A stretch of DNA of 64,000 nucleotides from Dugong dugon (Eukaryota > Chordata > Mammalia > Sirenia > Dugongidae), in the NCBI GenBank assembly GCA_030035585.1, contig CM057462.1, positions 120,647,234-120,711,233 on the forward strand, written 5' to 3'. The position numbers and the translations under genes are program-made. The notes beneath the pieces are model-generated. The model saw only the letters and a list, made by a program, of their open reading frames with translations, made no database searches and was not told where the DNA came from. The stretch's first letter is position 1, and each line of letters begins with the position of its first letter. Below are positions 21,071 to 32,853 of the stretch, piece after piece.

Positions 21071-22935
21071 TATTAAGTGATATTCTTTACAATGCCTTGC
21101 CAGGAGACAGTTTAAATACTTAGTTTACTCCCATGACACTTGGTTTTTAAGTGACAGTTTTTCTCTATCTCATTTTCAAAATGTAAAATATAGTTAACAC
21201 CATGTCCTGTATCTTCAGAGAAGATGTGTCATATGTCACACAAGTGAATTTTGTAGGTAATTCTGAAGTTTGTTCTCTCCAGCCTCCAAAGCTTATTTTT
21301 CTCAGTCACTTTAGTTTAAAATACCTTTTTTTAAAAAAGTACTTTATTGCTGAATTAAATACAAGATAGCAAGTATTTAATTTTATTTACACTTAGGGTC
21401 ATTATTATGAATATCCATTATTGTACTGTTTAGCAATCGGATCCATTGTTTGTTTTACAGATATGTTGCCTCCTCCCTCAGTGTCAGACTGTCGTTTCTA
21501 GAAACTGTCCATGTGACTGTTGCTAGCAGTACCTCTGTCTGTGTTACAATTTCTAATCTTCTCTGGGCTGAGAAATCAAGTAGCTAAGCAACAGTTTATG
21601 GAATAAAAGTATGACTTCAGTGCAGATGTGTTTCAAATGCTATTTTAAGTCTTCAGGAGGATTTTTTTTCATTTACTCCTCATGTTCAGGACTTACCAGA
21701 TCTGACCTCCAGATGGAGGGCAGTGCTTGGGGATGGAGGGCAGTGCTTGCGGATTGAGGGTGGGTGATAATTGTGTCCTCTGACTATTAATAGCCTTACA
21801 AACTTTAACTTTTTTATGTACTGACTTTGTAGGATTGACTTATGCTCCTGTTGCTTTTGTGGTAGCCATTCATTAACTTAGTTTCTGATTTCACCCTGGC
21901 TCCAGATTTCTTCTGGAGCCTCTAGCATGAAAAGGGGGCAGAATAACATAAAGTTGATATAGGTTGAGCAAGAAAACAAGGGTCTTTCCCGCTTTGGTTG
22001 GCATAACAAGTACATCAAAGTATTTGATTTGATTTTGCAATCTCAAGATTTGCAAAATATTTGATATAATAAATAGGAAGAAACTCATGAAACAAACATT
22101 TATATTATGTATGTATACATGAAAAAACAAGGAACTATATCAGAATGGGTTTGGGGAGGTTTTTTTCCCTTTCTCTACTTCTCACTTTTATCATTTTTAT
22201 ACTTAAAAAAAACTAAAACTTCATGTTCCTGCAATATATTAAGATTTAAGCCCATAGAAAAAAACTGGACAACACTGACCAAGATAGTCATAGTAAATAC
22301 CTCAGAAGTATGACCAAAATTTCTAGCTTTTAGATACCCAGTCGTGGTATCGCGGACCAACAGATTTTTGTCCTTTTTCCAAGTTACACCTTAAAAGAAC
22401 TCTGCTTACCTAATTCAAGTTAGGCTATTGTATTTTCTAGATCAGTCAGTCCAGTAACAGTAATTCTAAGCAGTAGATCTTTTCCTTAGAATTCTACTCA
22501 CCGTTAAAATTTAGTCAGGGAATGAGATCTTCTAGAGGACAGAATATCAACATTTTAATAATCTGTTGTCTTTCTTTCAACCCTTTTTATTGGTATTTTT
22601 CCAATAATGGATTGTTTTCTACCTAAGTAAACTGATTATACTGAACCTAATTTAAATTTCTTCAGCATCTCAGATTGGTTATTATGATCAGTAATATATG
22701 CCAGAAGTATAAATGGTTTGGGACATTAGGCCAAGTTTAGAACCACCCAGACATACCCTGAAACTTAAGAAATGAGATTTACTCTTTTTGTATTTATCTT
22801 TTCTAAATATAAACTCCAGATTGTACAGAAAAATTACTTCGTAGGCTTTGTAACATGGTACCTTTCTTCAGAATTAAATACTAAACTTTGCTCAGTCCCA
22901 GAAGATTGATCACTTGTCCTTAATAAAATCATTTT
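21071..22935. other. Intron 7, middle part
   Basis: No exon seen. Contains the short tandem repeat at 21712-21760. A short open frame at 22107-22313 has no family resemblance. Confidence 0.45.
21712..21760 (+). repeat. 20-bp tandem repeat, about 2.4 copies
   Basis: GATGGAGGGCAGTGCTTGGG at 21712-21731, then GATGGAGGGCAGTGCTTGCG at 21732-21751, then a partial GATTGAGGG. Confidence 0.9.
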
Positions 22936-22938
22936 AGT

Positions 22939-22939
<1 letters not shown>

Positions 22940-22999
<60 letters not shown>
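22940..22999 (+). repeat. (TA)n microsatellite followed by a 31-T run
   Basis: Alternating TA from about 22940 to 22968 and uninterrupted T from 22969 to 22999. Confidence 0.95.
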
Positions 23000-23001
<2 letters not shown>

Positions 23002-24822
23002 CAGTATTTAGCATTAAAACCTTATTTCCACTTCAGTCTCAAGCTTCTAGGTCACTTCAGTCTGCTACCTAGCTTACTTGTTTATACCTTGTACAGAAAT
23101 TAGTAGGTTTTTCTGCGGTTTCTACTAAAGGCCATTATTAAATCAAATTGTAATTTTTGCATTCTTTTACTTCTGAAGTTCATTTATTTTTGTTTTGCTG
23201 TGCTTCTATTAATCAAAACCTTTTGTATTCAACCAAGCAAAACAGTAAATAGTGCAAATGTAGCACTGCAGTGATTTATTTTCCTTAATGCTTTCTTTAG
23301 GAAGAACATTGATTCTTTTCTTTTCCTGGACTTTTCTCTGCTTCATATTAGCTTCCAGATGAAGCTTACCTCAGCCCTGCTATCAGAGCAGCATGTATTC
23401 TGATTTCAATCAAGTAAATTTAAACTCTTGACTCAATGAGTAATTCAAGCTTATTTCCATAAATCCAATCTTATTGTCAATTTTTCGTCTCCTCTGCCAG
23501 GTCTGTGGCCAATGGAATGAGAATGGTTATAGCAACTGATTATCTACTTTGATTATTTACTTTTTGCTGCTGCTTCCTTTTTGACTGGTTCACTGGGTTA
23601 ACTACCACCACCAAAGGGTGAAGGAGAGGGGGATGGGGCATGAAAGTAAAAAATTCAAACCTTATTTTTATACTTACTGAGGTCTTTGATATGCCCCAAG
23701 TTATTTGCGTAATTGGGGGGCTGTTTATGTTGAGAGGTAATTGAGATCATTATAATGACATCACCAGTGATGATGTTCCACTGGGGAAGGATAAGCTAGC
23801 TATTTTGAGTGAGCTATGAGGTTTTATTTTCTCTTCCCCACTTCTGCCAGGCAACTCTGGCTAAAGGTTTGAGAACATGTTTTTTGCCAGTATTTACTGT
23901 TTTTAGATCATGTTGATTTTTAGTGAACTATTTTGTCCCCACATTAGCTAGATGGTTGAAGCCAGCGGTGGTGTTCTGTTCTAGGCATCTCTTCCCCACT
24001 CTTAGGTCAGGGACTTCACCTGGTAGTTTGAAATCAGCCATGGTGGGAGTAATTTATACCACAAAAATCTACAAATTAGGTCCGTCCCCCCCCCCCCCCC
24101 CCCCCCGGGAGATCTGGTTTACTAGCACTAGGTTGATGGAAGATCAACCATAACTTTCAAGAAAAACTTTTTAAAACCCTGTATATCTTTTAGATAATTT
24201 TTCTATTTAAGGTATATTTTATGCAAAGTTTTGAAAGAATATTAAGAAGAAAGACATTTAAAATGTAGGACAAAGAATCCTTTGAGGGACCTGAGAACTG
24301 TTGCTAGCAACAAGTGTTTGTTTGGTAACTAACAAAAGAGGTTAGAATCCTATGGCTTCAGTGTGTAAAGTCTGAAGACTATCCTTAACTTAAAAATAAA
24401 AAACTATACTAATAATTGAGAATTTTTGGCAGTGATATTACTTTAACATTTATAGAACTGTGGTAATCTTAAGGTTTTATAAAAACACTAGATTTTTTGA
24501 ATTTAGCAGAATTGATACTAGAAAATGTATGAAAGTATCTTGACTGTTCCATAGTAGTTTTTCTAGACTTTTTTGAGTATGTCATTAAGCTTTTGCATTA
24601 GTAGATTCTTTAGAGTCAAGTACTGGTGAGGAATCAGTTCTGTCTAGGTTGAGTAATATAGAAGAACTAAGGTCCAGAAACTAGGGACCAGTTTAGACAC
24701 AAAGCAGAATCAGGGAATTGCCAGATTATAATTTCAAGATTTTTCTTTATAACTGTCTAAAGGAATGTATAAGATGGTTTAAGTCTTCTAATAAGATTCT
24801 AAAACTTACGTTCCAATTTAAG
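23000..24822. other. Intron 7, right part
   Basis: No exon except at its right edge. About 23930-24160 has the look of an old dispersed repeat (TTGAAATCAGCCATGGTGGG) that I cannot name; it contains a run of C at 24086-24106. Confidence 0.4.
24086..24106 (+). repeat. Run of 21 C
   Basis: Uninterrupted cytosines, followed by GGGAGATCTGG. Second such tract in the same gene. Confidence 0.95.
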
Positions 24823-24912
24823 TCTGAACAGGAATTAAGAATAACTCAAAGTGAGTTTGATCGCCAAGCAGAGATTACCAGACTTCTGCTAGAGGGAATC
24901 AGCAGTACACAT
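24823..24912 (+). CDS. SH3GLB1: SH3GLB1 exon 8, N-BAR domain residues 191-220
   Basis: 90 bp, phase 0 at both ends; acceptor TTCCAATTTAAG, donor GTGAGT. Codes SEQELRITQSEFDRQAEITR then LLLEGISSTH, the endophilin signature helix with the SEFDRQAEITRLLLEG motif shared by all endophilins. It is spliced to exon 5 in the ubiquitous isoform and to exon 6 or 7 in the alternative ones. Confidence 0.97.
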
Positions 24913-25294
24913 GTGAGTGCTTGTTTACTGGAAATGTATTTGGAACAATAGACTTTGATAATCCTAACGTAATGGTGTTTGGGGAGGAAACAACTGAACT
25001 TCCTTTCTAATCATTTATTAAGGAAGTTTAAATTGTGGCATTTTCGAAAATATATGAATTACTTTACATTTTTACTTATACCTCATCACTTAATTCTCCC
25101 ACTCTCTTCAAACCCAGTCACTGGTTTTTGTTGGTCAAGCAGTTTGTTACTATACTACTGACTGAGGTCGGTCTTAAGCCTTATAGTAAGATATTGGATA
25201 CTCCTTAGTACAGTGTTGTGCGCTGTCTCCCCTTTGTGTTTGCCACTTTAAGTAGATTATAACACTAAGAACTGACTGTAACTTCCCTTTACAG

Positions 25295-25395
25295 GCCCAT
25301 CACCTTCGCTGTCTGAATGACTTTGTAGAAGCCCAGCTGACTTACTATGCACAATGTTATCAGTACATGTTAGACCTCCAGAAACAACTGGGAAG
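25295..25395 (+). CDS. SH3GLB1: SH3GLB1 exon 9, end of the N-BAR domain, residues 221-254
   Basis: 101 bp; acceptor TTTACAG, donor GTAGTA. Codes AHHLRCLNDFVEAQLTYYAQ then CYQYMLDLQKQLG; the final AG begins Ser254, finished by the T of exon 10. Human has Met where this has Leu in EAQLTYY, as I recall. This is the last BAR helix (FVEAQ..YY..C..), after which the flexible linker starts. Confidence 0.97.
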
Positions 25396-25469
25396 GTAGT
25401 AATTTCCTTTTCATACACTCTGGGATTGCAGCAAAAGGGTTGCTGTGTTACCATTCATACTCATGTTTT

Positions 25470-25676
25470 GCTTTGTTGTTGTTAGTTGCCATCAAGTAGA
25501 TTCTGACTCATGGCGATCCTGTGTGTTACAGAGAACTGTTCTATAGGGTTTTCAAGGCTGTACCTGTTCTGAAACAGATCACTGGGCTTGTCTTCCGAGG
25601 TGCCTCTGGGTGGGTTTGAATTGCCAACCTTTTGGCTGGTAGTCAGGCACTGAATTGTGCTACCCCAGGGGACTCC
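25470..25676 (-). mobile_element. AfroSINE, divergent long subfamily
   Basis: Reverse copy: TTGTTGTTAGTTGCCATCAAG (tail), TCTGACTCATGGCGATCC, CTTCCGAGGTGCCTCTGGGT and reversed head TACCCCAGGGGACTCC. Same subfamily as 11478 and 29288. It starts 75 bp after exon 9. Confidence 0.92.
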
Positions 25677-25935
25677 ACATTTTGCTTAAAGCTACACAAA
25701 TGCTTGGAACTCAGCCATTTGAACAAAATCTAGTTATTACTACACTTGAGGTTAGGCCCAAACCTTACAAAGTGAAATCAATGCCGTCATTTTGGGAAGA
25801 AAGTCTAGCTCATCTCTCTGCCCTCAAAGAATTATATTACAATAATAAGCAGTGGGGGAAATTTTAAGCCTTTATTTTGTTTCAGGTTACTGCTTTTTAA
25901 GACAATATATGTTGTTGTTGTTGGGTGCCGTCGTG

Positions 25936-26412
25936 TCAGTTCCAACTCATAGCGACCCCACGTACTACAGAACGGAACAGTGCCCCATCCTGTGCCATGC
26001 TCCCAGTCATTATGCTTGAGCCCATTGTTGTAGCCGCTGTGTCAATCCATCTCGTTGAGGGTCTTCCTCTTTTTCGCTGACCCTGTACTTTACCAAGCAT
26101 GATATCCTTCTCCAGGGACTGATGCCTTCTGACAACATGTCCAAAGTATGTAAGACAAAGGCTTGCCATCCTTGCTTCTTCCAGGACAGATTTGTTCGTT
26201 CTTTTGACGGTCCATAGTATATTCAATGTTCTTCGCCAACACCACAATTCAAAGGCGTCAGTTCTTCTTCGGTCTTTATTCACTGTCCAGCTTTCACATG
26301 CATATGATGCAGTTGAAAATACCATGGCTTGGGTCAGTCGCACCTTAGTCTTCAAGGTGACATCTTTGCTTTTCAACACTTTAAAGAGGTGTTTTGCAGC
26401 AGATTTGCCCAA
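25936..26412 (-). pseudogene. RTE protein, C-terminal fragment (158 codons)
   Basis: The longest intact stretch of the RTE: KVLKSKDVTLKTKVRLTQAM, ELWCWRRTLNI, TYFGHVVRRHQSLEKDIMLG and RKRGRPSTRW, followed by a short end. This post-RT region is conserved in BovB. It is part of a dead element and not a host gene. Confidence 0.9.
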
Positions 26413-26901
26413 CGCAATGCATCTTTTGATTTCTTGACGGTTGCTTCCATGGGTGTTGATTGTGAATCCAAGTAAAGTGAAATTCTTGACAACTTCATTC
26501 TTTTCTCCATTTATCCTGATGTTGCTTATTGGTCCAGTTGTGAGGACTTTTGTTTTATGTTGAGGTGCAATCCATACTAAAGGCTGTAGTCTTTGATCTT
26601 CCTCAGTAAGTGCTTCAAGTCCTCTTCACTTTCAGCAAGCAAGGAAGGTTGTGTCATCTGCATAACACAGGTTGTTAATCAGTCTTCCTCCAATTCTGAT
26701 GCCACATTCTTCTTCATATAGTCCAGCTTCTCGGATTATTTGTTCAGCATACAGATTGAATAGGTATGGTGAAAGAATATAACACACACCTTTCCTGACT
26801 TTAAACCACATAGTATCCTCTTATTCTGTTTGAACAACTGCCTCTTGATCTATGTACAGATTCCTCATGAGCACAATTAAGTGTTCTGGAATTCCCGTTC
26901 T

Positions 26902-27510
26902 TCACAATGTTATCCATAATTTGTTATGATCCACACAGTTGAATGCCTTTGCATAGTCAGTAAAGCACAGGTAAACATTTTTCTGGTATTCTCTGCTTTC
27001 AGCCAGGATCCATCTGACATCAGCAGTGATATCCTTGGTTTCATGTCCTCTTCTGAATCTGGCCTGAATTTCTGGCAGTTCCTTGTCAATATACTGCTGC
27101 AAGTGCTTTTAAATGATCTTCAGGAAAATTTTACTTGTGCGTGATATTAATGATATTATTCAGTAATTTCTGTATTCACTTGGATCACATTTCTTGGGAA
27201 TAGGCATAAATATGAATCTCTTCCAGTTGGTTGGCCAGGTAGCTGTCTTCCAAATTTCTTGGCATAGAGGAGTGAGCACTTGCAGTGCTGCATCCGTTTG
27301 TTGAAACATTTCAGCTGATAAAATTCCATCAACTCCTGGGGCCTTGTTTTTTGCCAATGCCTTCACTGCAGCGTGGACTTCTTCCTTTAGTACCATCAGT
27401 TTCTGATCATATGCTACCTCTTGAAATGGTTGAACGTCAGCCAGTTCTTTTTGGTACAGTGACCATTTGTATTCATTCCTTCCATCTTCTTTTGATGCTT
27501 CCCATGTCAT
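26902..27510 (-). pseudogene. RTE reverse transcriptase fragments
   Basis: Two minus-strand open stretches in different frames: 27160-27510 (KALAKNKAPGVDGI...IWKTATWPTNWK, fingers region) and 26902-27102 (QARFRRGHETKDIT...YLCFTDYAKAFNCVDH, including the first catalytic Asp). A frameshift and stops between them inactivate the protein. Confidence 0.9.
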
Positions 27511-28555
27511 TCAACATTTTGCCCATAAAATCCTTCCAATATTGCAACTCAAGGCTTGAATTTTTTCTTCAGTTCTTTCAGCTTGAGAAATGCTGAGCAT
27601 GTTCTTCCCTTTTGATTTTCTATCTCCAGCTCTTTGCACATGTCATTGTAATATTTTACTATCTTCTTGAGCGACTCTTTGAAATCTTCTGTTCAGTTCT
27701 TTTACTTTATCATTTCTTCCATTTGCTTTAGCTGCTCTACCTTCAGAAGCAAGTTTCAGAGTCTCTTCTGACATCAACTTTGGTCTTTTCGTTCTCTCTT
27801 GTCTTTTTAATGGCTTCTTACTTTTTTAATGTATGATGTCCTTGATGTCATTCCGGAGCTCTTCTGGTCTTCAGTCATTAGTGTTCAACACGTCAAATCT
27901 AGTCTTGAAATGGTCTCTAAATTCAGGTGGGATATACTCAAGGTTGTACTTTGGCTCTCACGGACTTGTTCTAATTTTATTCAGTTTTGACTTGAACTTG
28001 CTTATGAGCAGTTGATGGTCTGTTCCGCAGCTGGCCCCGGCCTCATTCTGACTGATGATATTGAGCTTTTCCATCACCTGTTTCCACAGATGTAGTCGAT
28101 TTGATTCCTACATATTCCATTTGGCGAGGTCCATGTGTATAGTTGTTGTTTATGTTGGTGAAAAAAGATATTTTCAATGAAGAAGTTGTTGGTCTTGCAA
28201 AATCCTGTCACGTGATCTCCAGCATCGTTTCTGTCACCAGGACCACATTTTCCAACTACCGATCCTTCTCCTTTGTTTCCAAGTTTTGTATTCCAATCAC
28301 CAGTAATTAATCAATGCATCCTGATTGCATGTTCGATCAATTTCAGACTTCAGAAGCTGGTAAAAATCTTCAGTTTCATCATGTTTAGCCTTAGTGGTTG
28401 GTACATAAATTTGAATAATAGTCGTATTAACTAGTCTTCCTTGTAGGCATATGGATATTATCCTATCACTGACAGTGTTGTACTTCGGGATGGTCCTGAA
28501 ATGTTCTTTTTGACGATGAATGCAGTGCCATTCCTCTTCAAGTCATTATATAGAA

Positions 28556-29287
28556 ATAGCCAAATCCAGAACTTGAAAAATCATCCAGATGATTTGCTCT
28601 TAATTTTTAAAAAGGCACTTTTCCAGGATACAGTATAGATAAAAATCCATGCCTTCATGGAACTTAACATTCTATTTGGGAGGAGAGCAGAAAATAAATA
28701 TGTGTATAAATTATACAGTAGTATATTACCAGTATCAGTTGCCATCTAGTCAACTGACTCATGTCAGAATAGAGCTTGTGCTCCATAGTTTTCAATGGCT
28801 GATTTTTCAGAAGTAGATTGCCAGGCCTTTCTTCCAATATATATAATGCTTACAATAAACTTCCATGTAATATTGTGAGAAGTCATTGGGGGAAAGTTGT
28901 ATGGAAATGAGAGAAGGAAAGTTAAGAGACAAAGATGAGGTTAGAGAGGCAGAGGAAGTAGGAAGAGGAAAATAAATAAGCATATGGGAGAAAGAAACCA
29001 CACTAGGAAGGAAAAGGGATAGATAGGGAAAAAAGAGAGTAGATTATGAAAGGAAAAGGAAAGAGAATATTTAGAATCTGATGTTTAGGAAACCATATTT
29101 CTCATACCTAGGGATTCAGTTTTGAAGTGAATTTCACAGTGTTTTCGCCTCATCCTAGTTCCTCAGAATTCTCATTAACCACTGTTTATAGCTGTGAAAT
29201 AAAAAATGGTATGTGATATTTAAGTTGTTTTTCATTGATAATTTTAGTTAACGATTCTTATGTTAGTGTTTGTTGTCTAAAAATGAA
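28556..29287. repeat. Old repeat pieces including an AfroSINE fragment
   Basis: About 28605-28720 (CATGCCTTCATGGAACTTAACATTC) resembles an ancient LINE-type phrase. 28728-28836 is a reversed, 5'-truncated AfroSINE (CAGTTGCCATCTAGTCAACTG, TCAGAAGTAGATTGCCAGGC). 28840-29080 is purine-rich with nothing recognised. Confidence 0.6.
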
Positions 29288-29491
29288 GTTTATTAGTTGC
29301 CGTTGAGTCGATTCCAACTCATGGCGACCCCATGTGTGCACAGTAGAACTGCGCTCCATAGGGTTTCAAGGCTGTGACCTTTCAGAAGCAGATCACTAGG
29401 CCTGTCTTTCAGGGTGCCTCTGAGTGGGTTCAGACAGCCAGCACTTTGTCTAGTGGTCGAGTGTGTAACCATTTGTACCACCCAGGGACTT
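29288..29491 (-). mobile_element. AfroSINE, divergent long subfamily
   Basis: Reverse copy: TTAGTTGCCGTTGAGTCGATTC (tail), CTCATGGCGACCCCATG, AGGGTGCCTCTGAGTGGG and reversed head ACCACCCAGGGACT. Confidence 0.92.
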
Positions 29492-31900
29492 AAAAGGTGA
29501 TAAATGCTATGGAGAAAAATAAAGCAGTGAGGTACCTCAGTTGTGGGTGGAGGATTGCAGTAGTCAGGGAGAGCAGACTTGAAAAACATGAGAGAGCAAA
29601 GCATGCAGGCATCTGAAAGAATAGTGCTGCAGGCAGGGATTACAGCAGGTACAAACACCCTGAAGCAGGATTGTAGCTGGCATGTTCAAGGAACTTCAAG
29701 AAGGACTTGACTAGAGATGAAGAAGGGTAGAGGAAATGGGGAGCTGGAACCTAATAGCTTGAAAGCCACTGTATAGACTTACTCAGAGCTGAGGAATCAT
29801 TGAAGGGTTTTGAGCTGAGGAGTGACATATTTTGATTTTAGACTTTAATAGGATCATTCTGGCTGCTATGTTGAGGATAGATGAGAGAATGGGTGGTACT
29901 GACAGACTGTTTGGAACCTATTGTAATAATTCAGTCAGTAATCCAGTCAGGAGGTGATGGTGGCTTGGATCCAGGGCAGTTGTGGTACATGTGGTAGAAG
30001 TGGTCTGATCCTGGGTGTATTTTAATGGAGTTGTGGTTAATTAAAATGGGGAATACCATAGGAGAAGCAGGTTGTGGGGGGTGAGAGGGGAGGCATGGCA
30101 CATTAAGTATATCGAAAGCTCAGTTTTAGACATAGTAAGTTTGAAATGGTCTCTTTCAAGAGAGCTGAGAAGCCAGTCATGGAGAACGGGAAGATGTGAG
30201 CAGCAAGGCAAGATGTAACCATGTGTGGGCCCTGGAAGTCAAGTGAAAAAAATGTATCAAATTGGAGGACAGTGATCCACCGTGATCCCTGGATAGAGCA
30301 AGTTAGATGAGGACTGAGAATTGACCATAGGATTTAAGAACACTGAAGTCATACCTGACCTTGACAATAGTAGTTTAGCTGGAACAGTAGGGACAAAAGC
30401 TTATTTAGCGTGAACTTATAAGAAAAATGGAAGGAGAGGAATTAAGACCGTAAGTTTAGAGAAATCTTTAAAGGAGTAAAAGAGGAGCAGAGATGAGGCC
30501 ATCGCCAGAGGACAAAGTGGAGTCTAGCAGCTTTTTGTTTGTTTTTTTTTAAGAGAAATGGAGCGTGTTTGTAAGCTGTTGGGAATGATCTAGTAGAAGG
30601 AGAAAATATGGTAATGTGAGTGAGAAAAAGAAAAATTGCTAGAGTGATAGCCTTGAGAAGAGATGAGATTTTGTTCACAAGTGGAGGAATTAGCCTTAGG
30701 AACATAGACAGCTCATCTTTAGTAATAGGAAGGATGACAAAAATGTGGAAGTTTACTGATTATTCTCTTTCTCTAGGTTAAAAAAGAAACAAGTTCATCA
30801 GCTGAGTGTGGGGAAAATTGCTGAAATTTTGAGGAGGGGCAAGAGGGTATGAAATAGTCACCAGGAGAATGGGAAGTGAATAGGCTAGAGAAATGTAATT
30901 GCCAGCAGCATTGTGGACCCACTTGAGGTTTCTAGTCATAAATTGAATGTAAACCCAGCAACCTGTTTTTTTTTTTAATTTTTCTCCATCACAGTAGATG
31001 CATGGGTACTGAGTATGTGAATAGTGAGGTTTTTACCAAATGAGTACAGTGAACTGAGGAGGCATAGGAAATGAGAGCATATGCAAGGAAATGATTATAA
31101 TAATGACCATGGATATGAAGGAGGTGTTGGTAGCATAGGTCCTGGTAGGCTGGTTGAAGTGAGTACTAAAAAGATAAAAGTGATGGTCAGAGGGCAGTAT
31201 GCTTGAAATTATGATTATTGGAAGGGTTGTAGTTATTGGGATTGATATGGTTTAGATGTGACCGTGGAAATGGGTGGCTGAAGTAGGGGCAAGAACAGGA
31301 TCACTAACAGAAAAGTTCATAGATCTTAGAGAATAAAGTGTTAGAAGGATTGTCTATATGAATATTAAAATCACCAAGAATTAAAATACACTGTCAGTGA
31401 GCCAGAGCCCTGGTAACGCAGTGGTTAAGAGCTACAGCTACTAACCAAAAGGTTGGCAGTTTGAATCAACAGGTTGCTCCTTGGAAACCCTGTGGGGCAG
31501 TTCTCATCTGTCCTGTAGGGTTGCTATGAGTCGGAATCAACTCAACGGTAGCAGGTTTAGTTTTTTGGATATCAGCCAGGAGCTCTAAAGTCTTCTAGAA
31601 ATGAAGGGAAGGGAACAAGGGGGGTCTGTAGATAATTGCAACAAGAAAAGATCGTGGGTAGTATATAACCTAATAACATGACATGCAGACATTGGTAGGG
31701 TTGGTTAGGGAGGAGAAGAGTCTAGAAGTGGCAATGAGGAGTACAGAACACCTACTTCATCCACCTCTAGGCGGGAGGAAATAAAAAACATTAGCATAAG
31801 GTGATGAAGGGAAGATTTAGAGAAGAAGTTAAGGATATAGGGAATTTTGCTGATGGCTGACTGATTTCTAGATGGCACAGTAGTCATAAAGAGAAGAAGA
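29492..31900 (+). repeat. Long ancient dispersed repeat, family not named
   Basis: A continuous 2.4-kb block of purine-rich text with a familiar order of phrases: GGAGAAAAATAAAGCAGTGAGG, GAGCTGAGGAGTGACATATT, AGGATCATTCTGGCTGCTAT, AGGAGGTGATGGTGGCTTGG, AGATGAGGACTGAGAATTGACC, GGAGAGGAATTAAGACC. I know this series as a widespread non-coding mammalian repeat but cannot name the family safely. It is split by the AfroSINE at 31402-31568. Open frames inside are not convincing genes. Confidence 0.65.
31402..31568 (+). mobile_element. AfroSINE, short form
   Basis: GAGCCCTGGTAACGCAGTGG, AAAAGGTTGGCAGTTTGAATC, GGGCAGTTCTCATCTGTCC, tail GAATCAACTCAACGGTAGC then TTTTTTGG. Confidence 0.93.
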
Positions 31901-32853
31901 AAATTGTATTTTCTGGAGGGAAGAATTTTACTCAGCCTACAAAATAAAAATGTTTTATATTTTAATTAATGGGTTTATTAAAACTTAAATATGCATTGTC
32001 ACAGATAATCTCCAACCTTAGAAAAGGTTGGATTAGAATGGTTTATAGGCCTGCAGTTTTACACTCTTTTCCATTTAGTGTTATTAGGAGGCAAAGTAGC
32101 CTTACCATAAATTGAAAATTCTGATTTTCTTTTGAATTGTTTACAAGCACATTAATCACAAAGATTTTACTGATTTCTAATAAAATTATTTCTTTCACTA
32201 AAGAAGACAAACTTGTGAAATTTGCCTTATTCTCCCACTGCATCTTCTATTTCATTGTGATAATTATCAATCATATTATTTGCATGTCCATTTCACCACT
32301 TGTCCTTAAAAGAATGATGTCATTTCATCTTTGTGTCTTCAACTTGTAGTAATGCTGGACATGTAGATGCACAATAGATGTTTGTCATTTCAATGAATAG
32401 GAAAATGTGATTGGATTGGTTTTATAAAAATTTCAGAATTAACTTGAGAAAGCTTCATTCATAATGGTTTCTGATATTTAAGTGGTTTTTGTTTGATGAT
32501 TTTATTTAACAATTCATAAAGGGAGAAAAAGATTGATAAAACATACCAAATGTTCCTTAAATAGGAGTCTTTCAGCAAGCTTCTAGAAATAGCCATTATA
32601 TTTTTTGAAAGACAGCTCTGAAAAAAACTTTCAAGGATTTATATTTTAAAAACACCTGAATATTGTGTAGTATAATTGGCTAAGAGGGCAAAGGAAGCTA
32701 GATGACACATTTTGTCATTAAAGTATTGTTATTAATGTGTAAATCTTTTTCCAGAGTGGAAGTTGGTAGAGAGTAAGCAGTGCCACCAAGTGGTGGTATT
32801 GAGGAACTTTAATCACTTGGAAATAGATAATTAGGCCATTTTCTTTTCAACAG
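31901..32853. other. Intron 9, right part
   Basis: AT-rich sequence up to the exon 10 acceptor; a polypyrimidine tract TTTTCTTTTCAACAG precedes the exon. No other feature recognised. Confidence 0.5.

Larger units (their letters stand above)
25909..28555 (-). mobile_element. RTE LINE (BovB-like), about 2.65 kb, decayed
   Basis: Reading the minus strand: remnants of the apurinic-type endonuclease (about 28555-27800), a connecting region, the reverse transcriptase with KNKAPGVDGI (near 27340), QARFRRGHET, YLCFTDYAKAFNCVDH (near 26930-26980) and YADD (26653-26664), the C-terminal region with FGHVVRRHQSLEKD, and the tail ending GGAACTGACACGACGGCACC at about 25929. RTE/BovB elements are about 3.2 kb, so most of the element is present; its 5' end is missing or decayed. 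Many shifts and stops. It copies itself by target-primed reverse transcription, and is the probable partner of the AfroSINEs (see findings). Confidence 0.93.
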
